Positions 23,045 to 31,190 of a stretch of DNA of 32,285 nt are shown here, in pieces. The stretch is from Sphingomonas sp. NFR15 (lineage in GTDB: Bacteria; Pseudomonadota; Alphaproteobacteria; Sphingomonadales; Sphingomonadaceae): the NCBI RefSeq assembly GCF_900103265.1, contig NZ_FMWX01000014.1, positions 1 to 32,285 on the forward strand. The letters are read 5' to 3'. The notes under the pieces are model-generated. The model did not search any database. It saw only the letters and a list, made by a program, of their open reading frames with translations, and was not told the origin of the DNA. The number at the start of each line of letters is the position of its first letter. The stretch's first letter is position 1. The translations under genes were made by a program, and so were the position numbers.

Positions 23045-26000
23045 ATGATCTGGAGACCGCTGCGCACGTTTCTCGCCACCAGCAGCATATTTGCCATCAG
23101 TTGCGTGGCCGCCGCCGCGCAGGCGCAGAGCACGGCTGCCTCGGAGCAGCCGAACAGCGCGGATCCTACCACGGACAGCGCCAGGCCACCGCTCGACGGT
23201 GCACCGGAGGGCAGCGATATCGTGGTGGTCGGGTCGCAGATTCGCGGCCGCCAGTCCGAGGCGCTGCCCGTTTCGGTGCTCGGCCAGGCGCAGATCGCCA
23301 GCACCGCCGCTGTGTCAGGCGAGGAATTGTTCCGCGCGATCCCGCAGATGGGCTCGCTCGTGTTCAACAGCCAGTACCTGCCCGGCAGCAGCAACTCCTC
23401 GCGCGGGGATGCTGCGTCCGTCAACCTGCGCGAACTGGGCGCCGGCAACACCCTGGTCCTGCTGAACGGCCGCCGCGTCGTCCAGCATCCGGTCAGCCAG
23501 GGCGACGAGAACAACGTGCCGGTCATCTCGTACAACACCAACGCCATCCCCGTTTCAGGCCTCGAACGGCTCGAGGTGCTGCGTGACGGCGCCGCCGCGA
23601 TCTACGGCACCGATGCGGTGGCGGGGGTGGTCAACACGGTTATGAAGACCAACATGAGCGGCGTTTCGCTCAACACGCAATATGGCTTCGCCCCAGGCAC
23701 CAGCATGCGGGAGTCCACGACCAACCTCTCGGCGGGTCACACGTTTTCGCGCGGCAACATCTCGCTGGTCGCGAGCTATACCCACCGCGACCCGCTCTAC
23801 GCCACCGACGAGCCGTATACGGCGACGAACGACCTGCGCGCGCTGTTCGCCGACACCTCCTTCGCAGGCGTTGCATCGCTGGACGCGCGATCGACCTCGA
23901 CCGACTGGGGCACGTTCGCGACGCCATCGCGCACCGGCACGATCCGTCGTGGCACCACAGCGCTGACCACTGCGGCCGGCGCGTTCCACATCCAGCCTTC
24001 CGCGCAGGCGGGCTGTGTCTACAGCTTCGGAAACGGCACCTGTCTCGGCACTGGTAGCCTCGCCACCTCGGGCGCGAACCGCGATGCCCGCTACGATTCT
24101 CCGCAGGCCGACGGTACGACGCTCATTCCCCGTCTCGATCGTCTCAACCTGTATCTGAGCGGCCATTACGACGTATCGCCCGATGTGACGATCTACGGCG
24201 AGGCGGGCTATTACCACGCGGTCACGCGCAATGTTGCCGGCTCGGCCGGCACCTTGTCATCGACCACGATCACCGTGCCAGCGTCGAACTATTGGAACCC
24301 GTTCGGCCCCGCCACGTTCGCCAACGGCACGACGAATCCGAACCGCATTCCCGGGCTGACCAACGTGCCCGCCAGCGGCCTGCCGGTGTCGATCACCACC
24401 TATAACCTTTCCGATGTCGGCCCGACGATCGTGACCGATCGCAACTACCAATATCGCCTGCTGCTCGGCGTCAAGTTCCCGTTTCTGGGCTTCGACTGGG
24501 ATTCGGCTGCAGTCTACTCACGCGCCGGTGTAACGGATACGCAGACCGGCGTCAGCGCGACGCTGTTGCAGCAGAGCCTCGCGCTATCGACGCCCGACGC
24601 GTACAATCCGTTCAGCGGTGGCAATACCACCAGCTACAGCCTCGCCGACTCCTCGCCGAGCAGCGCCGCCGCGATCAACGCTGTGAGCGTGACGGCAACA
24701 CGCAAAGACACGACCACGCTGGCGATGGTCGATCTGAAGGGCAGCAACGCGCATCTGCTGCATCTGCCCGGCGGTGACCTGGGCTTCGCGATCGGCTTCG
24801 AAGGGCGGCGTGAGACGCAGCATGACGACCGCGATCCGCGCGTGGACGGCACCACATCGTACACCGATGCCGTTACCGGGATCACCTATGCGAGCGACCT
24901 GATCGGCACCAGCCAGACGCCCGATACACGGGGATCTCGCGTGGTCGGTTCGGCCTACGGCGAGCTGGCGATCCCGGTGGTCTCGCCGGACATGCACATC
25001 CCGCTTGTTCGGCACATCGAGTTCCAGGTCGCGGGCCGTTACGAGCATTACAGCGATTTCGGCTCGGTCGCGAAGCCTAAGGTCGCCGGCGCGTGGGATA
25101 TCTTCAACGGCTTGCGTCTGCGCGGGTCTTGGGCCCAGGGGTTCAAGGCGCCCAATCTCGAACAGGTCAACACGACGCTGCTGTCGCGCGCGAACACCCG
25201 CGTCGATTATTATCGCTGCGAGGCGGAGATCGCGAACAAGACATTTTCCAGCCTCACGAATTGCACCGGCACGTATGAGCGCTTCTCGCTGACCGAGCAG
25301 CGTTCCGGCAACAAGAACCTGAAGCCGGAGGAAAGTGAAACCTGGTCGGCCGGCATCGTGTTCGAGCCGCGTTTCATCCCGTCGCGTTTCGGTCGCTTCA
25401 CGTTTACGGCCGATCTCTGGCACGTTCGACAAGACGGCATCGTTGGCCTGTTCGGCGGCGCCAACGCATTGATCCTCGACGATTTGCTTCGCAAACAGGG
25501 ATCGTCCAACCCGAACGTCGTCCGCGCGGCGGCAACCAGCGATGATATCGCCGCTTACGCTGGCAGCGGACTCGCGCCAGCCGGGCGGGTGCTCTACGTG
25601 ACCGATCAGTATCGCAACCTTTTGCCGCAAACCGCGCAAGGTCTTGATCTGGGCTTCAATTGGGAGCTGCGCAACACCGCGATCGGCAGCTTCAACCTGG
25701 ATGCGAGCGTCGCGCATCTCACCAAATTCTATCGGGATCTGTCGCCGGACGTCGTACCGCTGGCGCAGGCGGTGGCGAGCGGGACGCTCAATTCCGGCAT
25801 CACGATCACCGGCGCGGGCGACCTGCTCGAACAAGGATCGCGGCCGAAATGGCGCGCAACCGCTTCGCTCACCTGGGATCTCGCCCAGTTCGAGGTGGGC
25901 GCCTTCACGCAATATACCGGAGCGGTCTGGGATACCGGGCTGACGGATGCGGCGGGCAATTACTGGCGCGTCAGCGACCAGATCGTCGGCAACCTGTATG

Positions 26001-26167
26001 TCCAGGCGCGGATTTCCGGCTTTAACAAATCCGCGGATTATCGCGTCCGGCTGGGTGTGCGGAACATTGCCGACACGCGTCCGCCGCTGGCATCGGGCGG
26101 GTATCTCGGCGCGCTCTACGATCCTTACGGCCGGTATCTCTACGCCAATCTCGGCGTGAACTTCTGA
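23045..26167 (+). CDS. TonB-dependent outer-membrane receptor, large, no STN domain
   Basis: This 1040-residue receptor would import a scarce substrate across the outer membrane using TonB energy. A signal peptide ends near residue 28 (VAAAAQAQ). A TonB-box-like DIVVVGSQIRG lies near residue 57. The plug follows, with GEELFRAIPQMGSLVFNSQ, NLRELGAGNTLVLLNGRRVV and ERLEVLRDGAAAIYGTDAVA. The rest is a 22-strand-type barrel ending in YLYANLGVNF, with the terminal Phe usual for such barrels. ATG at 23045 has AGGGGG about 10 bases upstream and gives a proper signal peptide. The frame is open to 22889, but that start would bury it. No STN signalling domain is present, so it should not act as a FecA-type transducer. 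The substrate is unknown; large receptors of this kind in sphingomonads often take up peptides, glycans or aromatic conjugates. Confidence 0.92.
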   Translation: MIWRPLRTFLATSSIFAISCVAAAAQAQSTAASEQPNSADPTTDSARPPLDGAPEGSDIVVVGSQIRGRQSEALPVSVLGQAQIASTAAVSGEELFRAIPQMGSLVFNSQYLPGSSNSSRGDAASVNLRELGAGNTLVLLNGRRVVQHPVSQGDENNVPVISYNTNAIPVSGLERLEVLRDGAAAIYGTDAVAGVVNTVMKTNMSGVSLNTQYGFAPGTSMRESTTNLSAGHTFSRGNISLVASYTHRDPLYATDEPYTATNDLRALFADTSFAGVASLDARSTSTDWGTFATPSRTGTIRRGTTALTTAAGAFHIQPSAQAGCVYSFGNGTCLGTGSLATSGANRDARYDSPQADGTTLIPRLDRLNLYLSGHYDVSPDVTIYGEAGYYHAVTRNVAGSAGTLSSTTITVPASNYWNPFGPATFANGTTNPNRIPGLTNVPASGLPVSITTYNLSDVGPTIVTDRNYQYRLLLGVKFPFLGFDWDSAAVYSRAGVTDTQTGVSATLLQQSLALSTPDAYNPFSGGNTTSYSLADSSPSSAAAINAVSVTATRKDTTTLAMVDLKGSNAHLLHLPGGDLGFAIGFEGRRETQHDDRDPRVDGTTSYTDAVTGITYASDLIGTSQTPDTRGSRVVGSAYGELAIPVVSPDMHIPLVRHIEFQVAGRYEHYSDFGSVAKPKVAGAWDIFNGLRLRGSWAQGFKAPNLEQVNTTLLSRANTRVDYYRCEAEIANKTFSSLTNCTGTYERFSLTEQRSGNKNLKPEESETWSAGIVFEPRFIPSRFGRFTFTADLWHVRQDGIVGLFGGANALILDDLLRKQGSSNPNVVRAAATSDDIAAYAGSGLAPAGRVLYVTDQYRNLLPQTAQGLDLGFNWELRNTAIGSFNLDASVAHLTKFYRDLSPDVVPLAQAVASGTLNSGITITGAGDLLEQGSRPKWRATASLTWDLAQFEVGAFTQYTGAVWDTGLTDAAGNYWRVSDQIVGNLYVQARISGFNKSADYRVRLGVRNIADTRPPLASGGYLGALYDPYGRYLYANLGVNF

Positions 26168-26178
26168 TCCTGTACCGG

Positions 26179-26195
26179 GCGGCCGTATCGGCCGC
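26179..26195 (+). terminator. Short intergenic hairpin between receptor and amidohydrolase genes
   Basis: GCGGCC (26179-26184) and GGCCGC (26190-26195) form a 6-bp GC stem around a 5-base loop, 12 bp after the receptor stop and 23 bp before the amidohydrolase start. There is no T-run directly after it, so it may only partly stop transcription or stabilise the upstream message. The next gene has GGAG (26207-26210) as its ribosome binding site. Confidence 0.35.
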
Positions 26196-26217
26196 TCTCC
26201 CTTGCTGGAGTTTTTCA

Positions 26218-28014
26218 ATGACCAAGCGTCTTCTTCGCTTCCTTGCCGCTGGCGCAGCGACTGCGTTCATGGTCGCCGAGCGCGCGGCCTCGGCCGAGCC
26301 CGGCGGCATCGCCATCGTCGGGGCGACGGTATTTGACGCGACCGGCGCGCCGCCAAGGGTCGAGACAGTTCTCATCAGGAACGGCCGCATCGCCGAGGTC
26401 GGCGCCAATATCCGTATCCCGTCCGGCTACACCCGGATCGACGCCAAGGGCGAGGCACTGCTGCCTGGCTTCTTCGATCTGCATACCCATTGGACGGCGG
26501 GGGGAGATCCAGCGGTCACCCCAGCCATCGCAAACGCCTATGTCTCGGCCGGCGTAACCAACAGCGCCGACTTCAACGCTGCGCCGGAATCGTTCGAGGC
26601 GCGGCGCAAATGGCTGGCGTCGCTCGGCGTTGCCCCGCATGTTTTTCTATGCGGCCGATTATCGACGCCGGGCGGCCACGGCGCAGACTGGGCCGACACC
26701 GCCACGACCAAGATGATCGTGACGCCGGAATCCGCCCGCGCGGGGGTCGATCAAATTCTGCCGTACAAACCCGATTGCCTCGGCGAGGTGATGGTGGATG
26801 GCTGGCGCTACGGCCTGTCGCCCGACAATACCAGCATGAACGAGGACGCGCTCACCGCCTTGGTGGATGAGGCGCACAAGCACGATATCCCGGTGCTGAC
26901 GCATATCCTGCGCACCGAAAAGGCGGCGGAAGCCGGCCGCGCCAAGGTCGATGTGATCGACCACGCCTTGCAGGATCTGCCGCTCACCGATGCGCAGGTC
27001 GCGGCGATCAAGGCGGGGGGCGGTACTTTCGGGCCGACGCTGGCGGTGTATAATCCCAGCAAGCCCGGCCGCCGCGCGATGGCGGGCGCGACCGATGCGC
27101 GCCGCGCGCGCGCCTCCGCCAACTGGGCCAATGCCAACGCGAATACCAAGACATTGTATCAGGCGGGGGTCCCCATCGTCACCGGCACGGACGCGGGCAT
27201 GGTGGCGACGCCACACGGCATCTCCGAACTGAAGGAAATGGAATTGCTGGTGCAGGCTGGTCTGTCCCCAACCGACGCGTTGATCGCGGGTACCGCGAAC
27301 AGTGCGAAGGTGATGGGCGTGCTCGGCGATCGTGGCACGATCGAGAAGGGCAAGCGCGCCGATCTGGTGCTCATCAAGGGCACCCCCTGGGTGAACATCG
27401 CCGATGTCGAGAAGACCGACCGGGTGTTCATCGACGGCAGGCTCGTGTTTGGTCCGGGTGCGCCACCGCTCAACCCGGTCGTACCGATGCCGGCGGTGGC
27501 GGTCGGGCCGGTCGTGGACGATTTCGAGCGCGCGGACGACCGCTCCAACCTCGATACGCTGGTCGTCACCGAACCCGATGGCGGCATCGAGCGCAGCATC
27601 GAGGTGATCGACACCGTCACCCGTGAGGATGGCGGCCACGCGCTGAGCATGATCGGCACGATGGCGGTGAAGACCAACCCCCAGATCGCGGTGGTGCTGC
27701 CGCTGACCAAAGGATCGATCCAGCCGGCCGACGTCCGTAAGTACACGGGCGTGAAATTCGAACTGCGCGGCGACGGCCCCTACGAGGTGGCGCTCAATAC
27801 GCTCGGCAACACCTATACGGCCACTGTCTCGGGCGGCGCCAAATGGCAGACGGTCACGCTGCCGTTCACGGCTTTCAAGCCGGAAAACACGGGCCGCATC
27901 CAGTTCCCAACCACCGGCTGGACCGGGAACGATCTCGTCGAGATCGAGATCAAGGCCAAACGCAAAAGCGGCGAAACGGCCTGGCTGCTGCTCGACAACG
28001 TGAGCTTCTACTGA
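26218..28014 (+). CDS. Secreted metal-dependent amidohydrolase with C-terminal CIA30-like domain
   Basis: This 598-residue hydrolase has a signal peptide (MTKRLLRFLAAGAATAFMVA, ERAASA), so it should act in the periplasm or outside. The TIM-barrel domain (about 30-440) is of the imidazolonepropionase/prolidase-like amidohydrolase type: DLHTH (His89, His91), STPGGHGADW, VLTHI (His229), VIDHA (His249), VTGTDAG (Asp325), and the C-terminal GTIEKGKRADLVLIKG. The segment PDCLGEVMVDGWRYG stands where relatives often have the metal-bridging Lys (xxIKVxxDGWRYG), with Glu190 in its place. Residues from about 445 to the end (VVDDFERADDRSNLDT through WLLLDNVSFY) look like a beta-sandwich of the CIA30/carbohydrate-binding type. 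It lies 50 bp after the receptor gene, probably in one operon. The substrate is unknown; amide or dipeptide-like compounds are likely. Confidence 0.85.
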   Translation: MTKRLLRFLAAGAATAFMVAERAASAEPGGIAIVGATVFDATGAPPRVETVLIRNGRIAEVGANIRIPSGYTRIDAKGEALLPGFFDLHTHWTAGGDPAVTPAIANAYVSAGVTNSADFNAAPESFEARRKWLASLGVAPHVFLCGRLSTPGGHGADWADTATTKMIVTPESARAGVDQILPYKPDCLGEVMVDGWRYGLSPDNTSMNEDALTALVDEAHKHDIPVLTHILRTEKAAEAGRAKVDVIDHALQDLPLTDAQVAAIKAGGGTFGPTLAVYNPSKPGRRAMAGATDARRARASANWANANANTKTLYQAGVPIVTGTDAGMVATPHGISELKEMELLVQAGLSPTDALIAGTANSAKVMGVLGDRGTIEKGKRADLVLIKGTPWVNIADVEKTDRVFIDGRLVFGPGAPPLNPVVPMPAVAVGPVVDDFERADDRSNLDTLVVTEPDGGIERSIEVIDTVTREDGGHALSMIGTMAVKTNPQIAVVLPLTKGSIQPADVRKYTGVKFELRGDGPYEVALNTLGNTYTATVSGGAKWQTVTLPFTAFKPENTGRIQFPTTGWTGNDLVEIEIKAKRKSGETAWLLLDNVSFY

Positions 28015-28036
28015 CGTCCGATCGTCAATGAAGCGC

Positions 28037-28061
28037 GTCCGGCGCGCGGCGCGCGCCGGAC
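28037..28061. terminator. Two-way terminator between amidohydrolase and M20 genes
   Basis: A perfect 11-bp inverted repeat, GTCCGGCGCGC (28037-28047) and GCGCGCCGGAC (28051-28061), closes on a 3-base loop. It lies between the stops of two convergent genes (28014 and 28066). The all-GC stem without a long T-run is usual for this kind of genome. Confidence 0.75.
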
Positions 28062-28065
28062 CGCA

Positions 28066-29400
28066 CTATTTGGTCAGTTCCATCAACGCCGCCAGCGTCA
28101 GCACGCGCACGCCGGTGGGGATCGCCTCGGTATAATCCGGGGCGAAATAGGGCGAGTGATTGCTCGGCGTCGGCACGCCCTTGGCGGCGTTCGACGCCAG
28201 CACGGCGGGATCATAACCGCCGATCGAGAAATAGACCGAGGGCACGCCGGCAGCGATGAATGCGGAATAATCCTCGCTCGCCGACCAGCCGGGTGCGGTC
28301 GCCGGCACCAGTGTCACCGTGTCGGTACCGCCGGCCGCCGCGAGCATCGCTGCGGCTCGGGTCGCGAGGGCATGGTCGTTCATCACCGATGCCGTGCCAT
28401 GGAGCCATTTGACATCGGGCGCGGGCGCCATCGCCATTGCGGCGGTCGCCGCGGCGGTGCGCTTGACGCCGTCGAGCAGCAACTGGCGCACATCGGGGGT
28501 GAATGAGCGGAGCGACAGCTTCAGGTCGGCGGTATCGGGGATGATGTTGCCAACGGTGCCCGACTGGAAGCTGCCGACGGTAATCACGCCGAACGCACCC
28601 GCATCCTTCTGCCGGCTTATGACGGTCTGCACGTCCGTTACGAAATGCGCGCCCATTACGATCGGATCGATCGCCGCCGAGGGCATCGATCCGTGCGCGC
28701 CGCGGCCGTGGAAGATCACTTCGACCGCATCCGAATTGGAGGTGGTGACGCCATCCTTCACAACCACCTCGCCGACCGGCCCGTTGCCGATGTGCGCGGC
28801 GAAGCCCACATCCGGCTTGGGGAAGCGGGTGAACAGCCCGTCCTCCACCATCGCCTTCGCGCCGGTGACCAGTTCCTCGGCCGGCTGGGCGACAAACATC
28901 AGCGTGCCATGCCAGCGGTCCTTCATCGCGAGCAGCGCTTGAGCCGTGCCGAGCCACCAGGCCATGTGGGTGTCGTGCCCGCAACTCATCGCGACGAAGG
29001 TCTGCTTGCCGTCCTCACCGACGGTCTGCGCGCGACTGGCGAAGGGTAGGCCGGTCTTCTCCTCCATCGGCAAGCCGTCGAGCTCGGTGCGGATCAGCAC
29101 CACCGGTCCATCGCCGTTCTTGTAGATCGCGACCACGCCGGTCTTGCCGACCTTCTCGGTGACGGTGAAGCCGAGCGCCCGCATCCGCGTTGCGAGCAAC
29201 GCCGCCGTGCGCTGCTCGTGGAAGCCGAGTTCAGGGCGCTGATGGATATCCTTGTAGAGCGATTCGAGTTGCGGCCAATCGGCCGCGATCTGACGGTCGA
29301 TGGCGCTCCGGGTGGCGGCGATATCGATCGGGGCAGCGGTTGCCGGCAAACCCGCAAACAGGGAACAAGAGCCGATCAGCGATCGGAGGAAATGGCGCAT
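28066..29400 (-). CDS. Exported M20D-family amidase/peptidase
   Basis: This 444-residue metallo-hydrolase is of the M20D group (IAA-amino-acid, hippurate and N-acyl amino acid hydrolases). A signal peptide (MRHFLRSLIGSCSLFAGLPA, TAA) predicts export. Metal and catalytic motifs are complete: DIHQRPELGFHE near the start, MSCGHDTHMAWWLG with the metal-binding Cys and His, FVAQPAEE with the catalytic Glu, and FHGRGAHGSMP of the dimerisation domain. SEDYSAFIAAGVPSVYFSIG and NHSPYFAPDY at the end supply the last metal ligand. It faces the receptor/amidohydrolase operon and shares its terminator. It would remove the acyl or aromatic part from an amino acid, a plausible partner step to the amidohydrolase. 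Confidence 0.9.
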   Translation of the reverse strand: MRHFLRSLIGSCSLFAGLPATAAPIDIAATRSAIDRQIAADWPQLESLYKDIHQRPELGFHEQRTAALLATRMRALGFTVTEKVGKTGVVAIYKNGDGPVVLIRTELDGLPMEEKTGLPFASRAQTVGEDGKQTFVAMSCGHDTHMAWWLGTAQALLAMKDRWHGTLMFVAQPAEELVTGAKAMVEDGLFTRFPKPDVGFAAHIGNGPVGEVVVKDGVTTSNSDAVEVIFHGRGAHGSMPSAAIDPIVMGAHFVTDVQTVISRQKDAGAFGVITVGSFQSGTVGNIIPDTADLKLSLRSFTPDVRQLLLDGVKRTAAATAAMAMAPAPDVKWLHGTASVMNDHALATRAAAMLAAAGGTDTVTLVPATAPGWSASEDYSAFIAAGVPSVYFSIGGYDPAVLASNAAKGVPTPSNHSPYFAPDYTEAIPTGVRVLTLAALMELTK

Positions 29401-29636
29401 GGACGGGATTTTCCATTGAAGCTATCGCAGTGCACCATATCCACAACGTCGCACGCGCGCCAAGCGCCAGGTGGGCACCTTCATCACCGTGTCGGCGGCG
29501 CTGATTGGGGCGTGACGAGAGCATGGCGCCTATCCGTGCTGGCGTGAGAGGGCTCTTGCGTCTGGTTGATGGCGACTCCGACGTTGCGAGTACGCAATGA
29601 GCTAGCGCGCTCGATGACGGCGGCTATGATGGATCG
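29401..29636. other. Divergent intergenic region, M20 gene / DUF3147 gene
   Basis: No gene is supported in these 236 bp. It should hold the promoters of both diverging genes. No clear sigma-70 hexamers, repeats or operator-like palindromes were recognised. Confidence 0.4.
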
Positions 29637-29987
29637 ATGCTGTACCTCGCCCTCAAAGCCGCCATTTCGGGCATCCTCGTCGCGCTGGCGTCCACTCTGG
29701 CCAAACGCTACCCCGGCTTCGGCGCCTTGATCGCGTCGCTTCCTTTGGTTTCCGTTCTGGGCATGATCTGGCTTTGGGGCGAGCGACCGGATGCGGCGAA
29801 CATGGCCGCGCACTCGCAGGCGACCTTTTGGTACGTCCTGCCGTCGCTCCCGATGTTCCTCGTGATCCCCGCTCTGTTGCGACACGGAACACCATTCTGG
29901 GCGGCTTTGCTTATCGGATGCGGGCTCACCGTTGCGCTGTACGCTGCCATGACGTGGATCGCTCCTCGCCTCGGCTTGCAACTCTAA
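29637..29987 (+). CDS. DUF3147-family small integral membrane protein
   Basis: This 116-residue protein has four hydrophobic segments: LYLALKAAISGILVALAST, GFGALIASLPLVSVLGMIWL, WYVLPSLPMFLVIPALL and WAALLIGCGLTVALYAAM. The pattern K(R)YPGFGALIASLPLVS matches DUF3147, a conserved inner-membrane family of unknown function. It stands 12 bp before the HIRAN-protein gene and may be transcribed with it. No charged catalytic motif is seen. Confidence 0.85.
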   Translation: MLYLALKAAISGILVALASTLAKRYPGFGALIASLPLVSVLGMIWLWGERPDAANMAAHSQATFWYVLPSLPMFLVIPALLRHGTPFWAALLIGCGLTVALYAAMTWIAPRLGLQL

Positions 29988-29998
29988 GTGGCCGCGAG

Positions 29999-30433
29999 AT
30001 GCAGGAATTTACCCTCGCTGTCGTCGGCATCGACTTTCCAAACGAGAACGGCAGCAACCGCCGGTCCGAGGCGATGATGACGCAGCCTGGCGCGCCGATC
30101 AAGCTGGTGCTCGAGCCGAAGAACAAGCACGATCCGAACGCTATTTCCGTGTTCAGCCCGCAGGGTGTGCAGATCGGCTACATGAACGCTGAGCGGGCGC
30201 CCTATGTCGGGCTGCGCATGGGACGCGGGGAGGATGTGACGGCGATCTTCCAGGGGATAGACGATGGGTCCGCGTTCATACGCGTCCGGTTTGGAGGTGG
30301 GGTCCCGACGCTGCCACTGGCTTCGGAAAAGCAGCCGGCATCGTCAGGTCCGCCCCGGCCAATGCACCGTTCAGAGCCGTTAGATCCGCACAGCTTCCAG
30401 CCGGATGAAGAAGGCCCTGAGTGGGGTGCGTGA
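29999..30433 (+). CDS. HIRAN-domain protein
   Basis: This 144-residue protein starts MQEFTLAVVGIDFPNENGSN, and its first 100 residues match the HIRAN domain: SNRRSEAMM, PIKLVLEPKNKHDPNAISVF, QGVQIGYMNAERAPYV and VRFGGG. HIRAN domains bind DNA ends or stalled forks, and in bacteria are often found alone on mobile DNA. The C-terminal 40 residues are Pro-rich and likely disordered. The start overlaps nothing; 11 bp separate it from the DUF3147 gene. A repair or replication-fork role is inferred from the domain only. Confidence 0.85.
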   Translation: MQEFTLAVVGIDFPNENGSNRRSEAMMTQPGAPIKLVLEPKNKHDPNAISVFSPQGVQIGYMNAERAPYVGLRMGRGEDVTAIFQGIDDGSAFIRVRFGGGVPTLPLASEKQPASSGPPRPMHRSEPLDPHSFQPDEEGPEWGA

Positions 30434-30523
30434 AGCAGGACGCGCGACGCCCGAGCGAAACGCTGAGGTGCAATTTGTACTGGCCTTGGTCATCATCGGC
30501 TAAGGTTGCGGCTTATTTCCGCG

Positions 30524-31190
30524 TTACGGAGCCGGTGCATCGAACGCCGGCGAAGACGTATGTCTGGAGACGGCGGGTGTGGTGGTACGTGAAACAGAGG
30601 GGTTGTGCATCATCGTGGACCAGTCGAGCAGCCCGGGCACCTTCCAGCGCGTGTCGCCGGTGCCGCCGTCGGCGATCTTCATGACCGCCTCGACCAGCTC
30701 ATGGTCCCAGATGCGGCCATAATCGGGTCCGGTTACGGCGCGCAGCTCGGTGCGTCCGTCCTCGGTTTCGAGCGTCTTCATCAGCTCGGCGCGGTGATTG
30801 AGCAGCCCGTGCTGCAGGTTAATGCCGGCCAAGGGTGCGGGCAGCTCGCGCAGATCGCCCGACGGCGCCCCGACCAGGCTGCAGAGCTGGCCGAACGACC
30901 AGTGCGTCGGGGCTATGCCCTCGTCGCGGCCGAGCACGATCAGCGCGAGCCGCTCGGCATTGTCGCGGCTGGCCTCGACCCGGACCTCGCGCGTCTCGAC
31001 CGTCTGCGCGGTGGCGCGCCGGGCGCGCGCCAGCGTGGCCGCGTGGAGTTCGCTGAGCGAGAGATAGCGCTCAGCGTCGGGCCGCGAGAACCATTCGGAC
31101 GAAACTCGCCCGATGCGGGACCCTCGCGAGATATCGACCTTGTAGGGCCCGGCACGCCATGGCGGCGCGGAAGCATGGTTGAGGACAGTC
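30524..31190 (-). pseudogene. Truncated DUF932-type gene of plasmid/ICE accessory DNA
   Basis: The minus-strand frame is open from about 31190, reading VDISRGSRIGRVSSEWFSRP, DAERYLSLSELHAATLARAR, GIAPTHWSFGQLCSLVGAPS, LPAPLAGINLQHGLLNHRAE, TELRAVTGPDYGRIWDHELV and TGDTRWKVPGLLDWST. This resembles the long DUF932-type proteins of sphingomonad and rhizobial mobile DNA, which are near 400 residues. Here similarity stops after DWST (about 30610), and the frame ends at 30524 in unrelated sequence, so about half the protein is missing. No ATG or good start opens the frame: a TGA lies in frame just upstream, and the first GTG (30937) is deep inside. The family call is from memory. Confidence 0.6.

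Noticed and set aside
24584..26218. Long minus-strand open frame of 544 codons
   Set aside because: It is antisense to the TonB receptor barrel, and no motif was recognised.
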